This document shows positions 59,284-64,000 of a stretch of 64,000 bases of DNA, in pieces. The position numbers and the translations under genes are program-made. Numbering within the stretch: the stretch's first letter is position 1; the number at the start of each line of letters is the position of its first letter. The stretch spans positions 64,914,867 through 64,978,866 of the forward strand of contig OZ020303.1 in assembly GCA_963971305.1 (NCBI GenBank), written 5' to 3'. The notes under the pieces were generated by a model that searched no databases, was not told the origin of the DNA, and saw only the letters and a list, made by a program, of their open reading frames with translations. Source of the DNA: Arcuatula senhousia (lineage: Eukaryota; Mollusca; Bivalvia; Mytilida; Mytilidae).

Positions 59284-60150
59284 ATTGCTGCAAGACAAAT
59301 GATAGAAAACAACAGAAATTATAGTGGTGACATATAGAGTACAACTGCAATTAGTGCTGACAAATGATAGAATACAACTGAAATAAGTGGTGACAAATTC
59401 TTAAAAACAACTGAAAGCAAGTTCACACAAATGCATGAAACTGAAATGAGTAATGACAAATGCTTCAAACAAATGTGATGAATTCTGAAATGCTTACAAA
59501 AACTGAAATAAGTGGTAAGAAATAATAGAAAACAACTGAAGTTCTGACAAATGCTAGAAAACAACTGGAATAAGTGCGCACAAATACAAAAGAATTGAAA
59601 TAAGTAACAACAAATGCTTCAAAGAACTGCGATGAATGCTAACACATACATGTACTAATAAAACAACTGGAATAAATGCGCACAAATACAATTGAATTGA
59701 AATATTATATGTACTGACAAATGCTTCAAACAACTGCGATAAATGCTGACAAATTCTTGGAAACAACTGAAATAACTGCTGACAAATGCATGGAAACAAT
59801 TAAATGAATTAAATGCTAAAAATGATTTAGATAACTAGAATAAGTGTGAAAATCCTTGAAAACTAATAAAGCGCAAAGAAAATCGCTTGAAGCAACTGAA
59901 ATAAGTGCGGACAAATTTCTAAAAAAAAACAACTGAATGTGAGTGCGCACAAATGATTGAAAGCAACTGAAATAAGTGCTAACAAATGTTTAAAATATCT
60001 GAAATCAGCGTGGAAATGCTTGAAAACAAGTGAATCAATTTTAAGTGCTGACAAATGCTGGAAGCAACTGAAATAAGTACTGGGACAAATGATTGAAAAC
60101 AACTGAAACATAAGTGCACACATATGCTTGAAAGCAACTGTAATAAGTTG
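59284..60150 (+). repeat. Degenerate tandem array of about 36 bp, right part
   Basis: Same core as 55436-56365 (GACAAATG.TTGAAA.CAACTGAAATAAGTG), with more decay toward the right. Confidence 0.85.
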
Positions 60151-61191
60151 ACTAATATCCAAACGAAACTGACTTAAATCAGTTTCAATATATCAAAAAG
60201 TTCTGACGATGACTAAAATGTTTTGCTCTAATATATATAGAAAATACTCTGGAGCGCTCCAATGAGAGTGCTCTTAAAATATCTGAAACTAAATTACAGA
60301 AATTACTGGCCTTTCTTAGGAGCCTGCTGCTGGTAACCTGATATAAAAAGACAAGCAAAAAAATGCTATAATAACTGAATAGCACGTTTGTTTCGAACCC
60401 AATCTTAAAAGCAAAAAAGTTGGAAATTGTGGTTACATTTTGCTGAACTTAAGAGACAACAGATTGCAACTCTCAGTCAGTTATCACTTTAAGCTGAAAT
60501 TTTGTGTAGAAGCTAAAAAAAAGTTTGCCAACAAATTGCTAAAAATAGATAAATATAGTATAATTTTTATGAAATTATGTAAATCTGTCATCGATACATT
60601 TTACATGACAAGTGACACATGATTTTTTTGTTGTCATTTTCATTTATCTACATAAACATTATTTTGACAAAAAATTTAAACATTATTCTAAAGTTTATGT
60701 CAACGGTCGTAGTCGCGTCTTTCAATTCATTTTGTTTATATTTGTTTTACCCCTTTCTTTGATTTTATTCAACCTATTACATATTTGTTAAGTGAAATTC
60801 CGGTACATTTATACATTGGAATTTGTATAGTTGTATTGATTTAACGTTCATTTTTCAAATAATTATTAATGAGAAATAATCAAAGTTAACAAACGATATC
60901 CATTCAATACTATTTTCTATTGAAATAGCAAAAAATATAAATTTCTTTGATGTCACGGGGTGCTTTCACCTTGGCCAATCAGAATGCAGTTTTCCCACCT
61001 CTTGTTCAATGAGCTATCTAAATGCGAACCAATGAACTTGTCAATATGGTGATAAAACAGTATATTGATAGTAATACTATTTACATCTTGTAGAGTTCAT
61101 CACTTGTCAGACTGTTCTTCATCCAAATGAATTTAAATTTCTTTGACCTGGATATTTCTCCAGCGGAAAACTTTTTCAATACTTAACAAAA
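60151..61191. other. Gene-free region, upstream of a gene start
   Basis: A/T-rich. The last few hundred bases should contain the promoter and 5'UTR of the next gene; no firm TATA or factor site is called. Confidence 0.4.
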
Positions 61192-61286
61192 ATGGATTTT
61201 AATATTTTGTGCAGTTTTCAAACTTGGATTAAGCTTTACTTTCTTCTTTGGATTTTTGCCTTTTCTTTTACGGAAGGAAATTGGAT
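61192..61286 (+). CDS. First coding exon of a secreted or membrane protein, partial gene
   Basis: ATG in a good context (AACAAAAATGG) opens MDFNILCSFQTWIKLYF then LLWIFAFSFTEGNW, a hydrophobic core and small-residue end typical of a signal peptide, stopping at a strong donor GGAT|GTAAGT in phase 2. A second exon at 62480-62554 has the matching phase. The gene continues past the window, so no family is assigned. Confidence 0.5.
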
Positions 61287-62479
61287 GTAAGTGTTCTCTT
61301 TAAAACTTTTTATGTTGATTTATAAGAATGTTTTTAAATACCTAGATGTATCTGTGACACTTTTACGATCTGTCGCATGCATAAAAAGGTTCTAAAGATT
61401 GTTTTTTTTTCCTCGTATATTTCTTCATGCAATGACTGTGCTTTTGAAACAAACGAGCTATAAAATATAGTCTTAGGTCCTCATGGTGTGTTTCTTTTTT
61501 ATCGCGTGAAACTTTTGATTTGAACTTTGATTTCTTTAGTGAAAAGCACAGCATAAAATTAGTAGACATCCATTCATGAGTTGTGCAATGTTTTGTTTCA
61601 CGACATGGCATTGCATATTTTTCCCACTTTAAAAGAATTTTAAGTTAACAATGACCAAAAAAAGGTTGAAGGATAAGGCACATTAATTTAAGAAAATAAT
61701 AAATCTGCTCATAATAGGTGTAAATGGCCTTAAGATTTCAAGTGGAATGGTGTAGCTTCATGGCCTTTTCCTCCAATATTTTTTGAAATTTCTTTATTTC
61801 TGTAAGAGGCTAAAGGTATTTCTGCAAGAGGCTAAAGGTATAGTGGAAATGCATGTTATGCTTATTTCAATGGTTATTTACAAGGATGAACCTCAATAAA
61901 ATCAAAGTAATTAATTATTAAAAATCTGTCCTATTTTCTATAAAATGGCATTCATACATACTTGTCCAATTTTAGTAACTTTGATTAAAAAAACAGATGA
62001 TTATCATCTTTTGACATGGTTTTCATCATTATGATACAATATGATTTTTTTAAGCTGAAGAAGGTTCTGACTTCATTTGACTTTCTATAATACATTTTAA
62101 GCCATACAGAAGCACAGTTTTCGAACTTGTGAACAATATGTAAAACAAGCCAAATATCATGTGTTTTTTTTTCAAGAACTTTGATGATCAATGATTTTGA
62201 ACTTTTGAGTTATTACTTTTTACAAGTAGGTACAATATTTTTTTCCAACGTCCAAAATCAGTTATGAATTTTTAAACAAAAGAGTACTGCTGATTTACAT
62301 TAGAATATTTACCTTTTTAATATAATGTTTTTAACAAACATTCTTTAAAAAAAAATTTTTTTCAATAAAAACTTATTTATGAATATATATATATTTGTGT
62401 TGATAAAGTATGATAAATGACTTCATTTTCATACCAAATTTGACAATTTAGAAAATATTTTACATTTTTGTCACCACAG
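61287..62479 (+). other. Intron between the two proposed exons
   Basis: No further exon or element recognised. GCAAGAGGCTAAAGGTAT is tandemly duplicated near 61804-61840. Confidence 0.4.
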
Positions 62480-62554
62480 GTGCGTTAGACAAAACAAATT
62501 TGTTGCCCATAAACAACATCAAAGGGCGAAATCGTCTATTACAATTTGTTTACG
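62480..62554 (+). CDS. Probable second exon of the secreted-protein gene
   Basis: Acceptor GTCACCACAG and donor TTACG|gtgtgt enclose 75 bases that continue exon 1 in phase as MCVRQNKFVAHKQHQRAKSS then ITICL. Cys-x-Arg-Gln near a mature N-terminus recalls EMI-type starts of MEGF-like proteins, but this is weak. Confidence 0.42.
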
Positions 62555-64000
62555 GTGTGTATATCGGGTAGATATTAATGTATAAGTTATTGTTTTATCT
62601 GTCAATAAAAAAGTAACAAATTTGTATTAATTTCTCCATATGACAATAGATTAAAAGAAATCTATAATAGGATATAAAATATTTATGCCTATGGCGACAT
62701 GTTCATATCTTGTTTTACGGCCAGATTTCTTTCTTCTCGCGTTTTGTGTTCCTTTGATGAATTCGATCCACCCCTTTTAGCACCAAGGCTTTGAGTTGTT
62801 CTTTAATCCAGAAAAAGGGGGTCCGAAAAACATGAGTATAAAATTGTCGATTCCCCATGACTGGCACAAACATCCTACAGAATTTTGTATGGGTTTCCTA
62901 TGTTGAATACTTTTTCGAACAAAAACCATTAATTCATCAATCTTAGGAGAGGGTAGGAGATTGCAGCACGATTATTTGGAAATTCAATATTGGGATTTTT
63001 AACGACCAGAGGGGTCGTGGGGATTATCAGAATCTATTAATTCATCACAAAGATTCTTGCACGTCCAGATTTTGCAATTTTGTTTTTTCTAACGCACTTG
63101 TTTTAATTAATTGTTGAGCATATCATGCGAGTCAAATCACCGTGGCCTTAAGCCATTTATCTATCAATATTTTTTTAATGTACCATAAAAAGGAAGGGTA
63201 ACATTTTTATAATTTACATCATAAAATCATAGTTTCCATAAATTTCTCCTGATTAATAAATAAAAACAGTTTTACATCATCAAAAAATTAGGAAGACTTT
63301 GGGAGATAACTTCAATCGTTTAGTGTTTGGTAAAGTGTTTCTAAATTCGTTTGACTAATGGCATAAAGTTGTAATCTACATGATCAAAAAATACTAATTT
63401 GTTCATAGATAAAACTTTCAAACGTATATCAAAAGTAGTTAAAGACATATGTAAAAAACGCATATAGAATGCTAGAAAACATTATAAATTACAAACTACT
63501 TAGCGCATTAACACGATCGGTTCTTACGTTACATTTGGTAACGTAAATTACAAATTAATTCCATGATGTTTATGATGTGGTCTTGGAGGCTTTTGAGCAT
63601 AAATTAGAAGGGTTCGACAGAGATGTAATCAACGTTGCGAGCATGTGTTTCATACTTATTTTAATTAAATAAACTTTTGTAATAGTTACATAAGATATTT
63701 GTATCTGAATCTGAAGATTGTATATGAAAGAAGTAGACTTGTTTGCCATCTGTTTTAGAAATCAGATATGCTTCATGTTGCATGAAATACTTGAAGATGA
63801 AAGACGTCGCTTCATACAGATAAAAGGGGGATCATTACTTGCACTATGCTAAACATCTATAATAGTTTTAATATTGATTATATCAATGGCTTATCGGAAG
63901 TAGGTGTCCTACAATGATCGGAAGTAGGTGCCCTACAATGATCGGAAGTAGGTGTCCTACAATGTGAGACATGGATACTGGAACCAATTTTCATGGAATC
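62555..64000. other. Right edge, no further exon seen
   Basis: A/T-rich sequence without recognisable coding or mobile content except the short tandem repeat at 63893-63964. Confidence 0.4.
63893..63964 (+). repeat. 24-bp tandem repeat, three copies
   Basis: ATCGGAAGTAGGTGTCCTAC plus AATG three times, with one base difference in the middle copy. Confidence 0.95.

Overview
The window looks like AT-rich nuclear DNA of an animal, most probably a marine bivalve mollusc and perhaps a mussel. Genes are split by long introns with GT-AG junctions, an intronless cytosolic HSP70 ORF is present, and the rest is dense with SINEs, MITEs, LINE and Penelope-like fragments, tandem arrays and interspersed families with TCCGTCCGTC or GCTCACCTGG ends that I associate with bivalve genomes. 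The organism call is inference. Nothing bacterial or viral is seen.

Region 1 (512-19474, +) is a complete pleckstrin-like gene of ten exons whose reading phases join without error into a 373-residue PH-DEP-PH protein. Its introns hold a Kolobok-type DNA transposon (609-4083) with a frameshifted transposase and a divergent ORF resembling the P2X7 cytoplasmic zinc-binding domain, a 26-copy minisatellite that has amplified the 3' half of exon 3 with its splice donor (7757-9428), a SINE with target duplications, a hAT MITE nested in another repeat, several hairpin MITEs and a 1.3 kb GCTCACCTGG-type repeat.

Region 2 (19475-28950) is intergenic: repeat copies, a Penelope-like reverse transcriptase fragment (24445-25050) followed by a long hairpin, a degenerate tandem array, then HSP70 (26688-28616, -) with a probable 5'UTR intron and an upstream heat-shock element.

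Region 3 (29198-42606) is a nest of mobile DNA. An 11.4 kb element (30095-41537), whose inverted ends carry iterated GTCCGTTCGCCC motifs, has split an older repeat copy in two. It contains a decayed gene for a cysteine-rich protein and a second, 2.4 kb element (36220-38639) of the same design, with GTCCGTTAA motifs and a TTATT target duplication. It also holds a LINE 3' end and a 70-copy 18-bp minisatellite that probably once encoded a Pro/Asp/Glu-rich repeat protein. I find no transposase in either element. They are the best candidates for an undescribed system here.

Region 4 (42607-61191) is gene-free and made of MITEs, a truncated LINE RNase H end (52020-52610), and a roughly 36-bp tandem array split by a 2.9 kb repeat that itself contains five apparently identical 395-bp units.

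Region 5 (61192-64000) holds the first exon, with a signal-peptide-like sequence, and probably the second exon of a gene that runs off the right edge.
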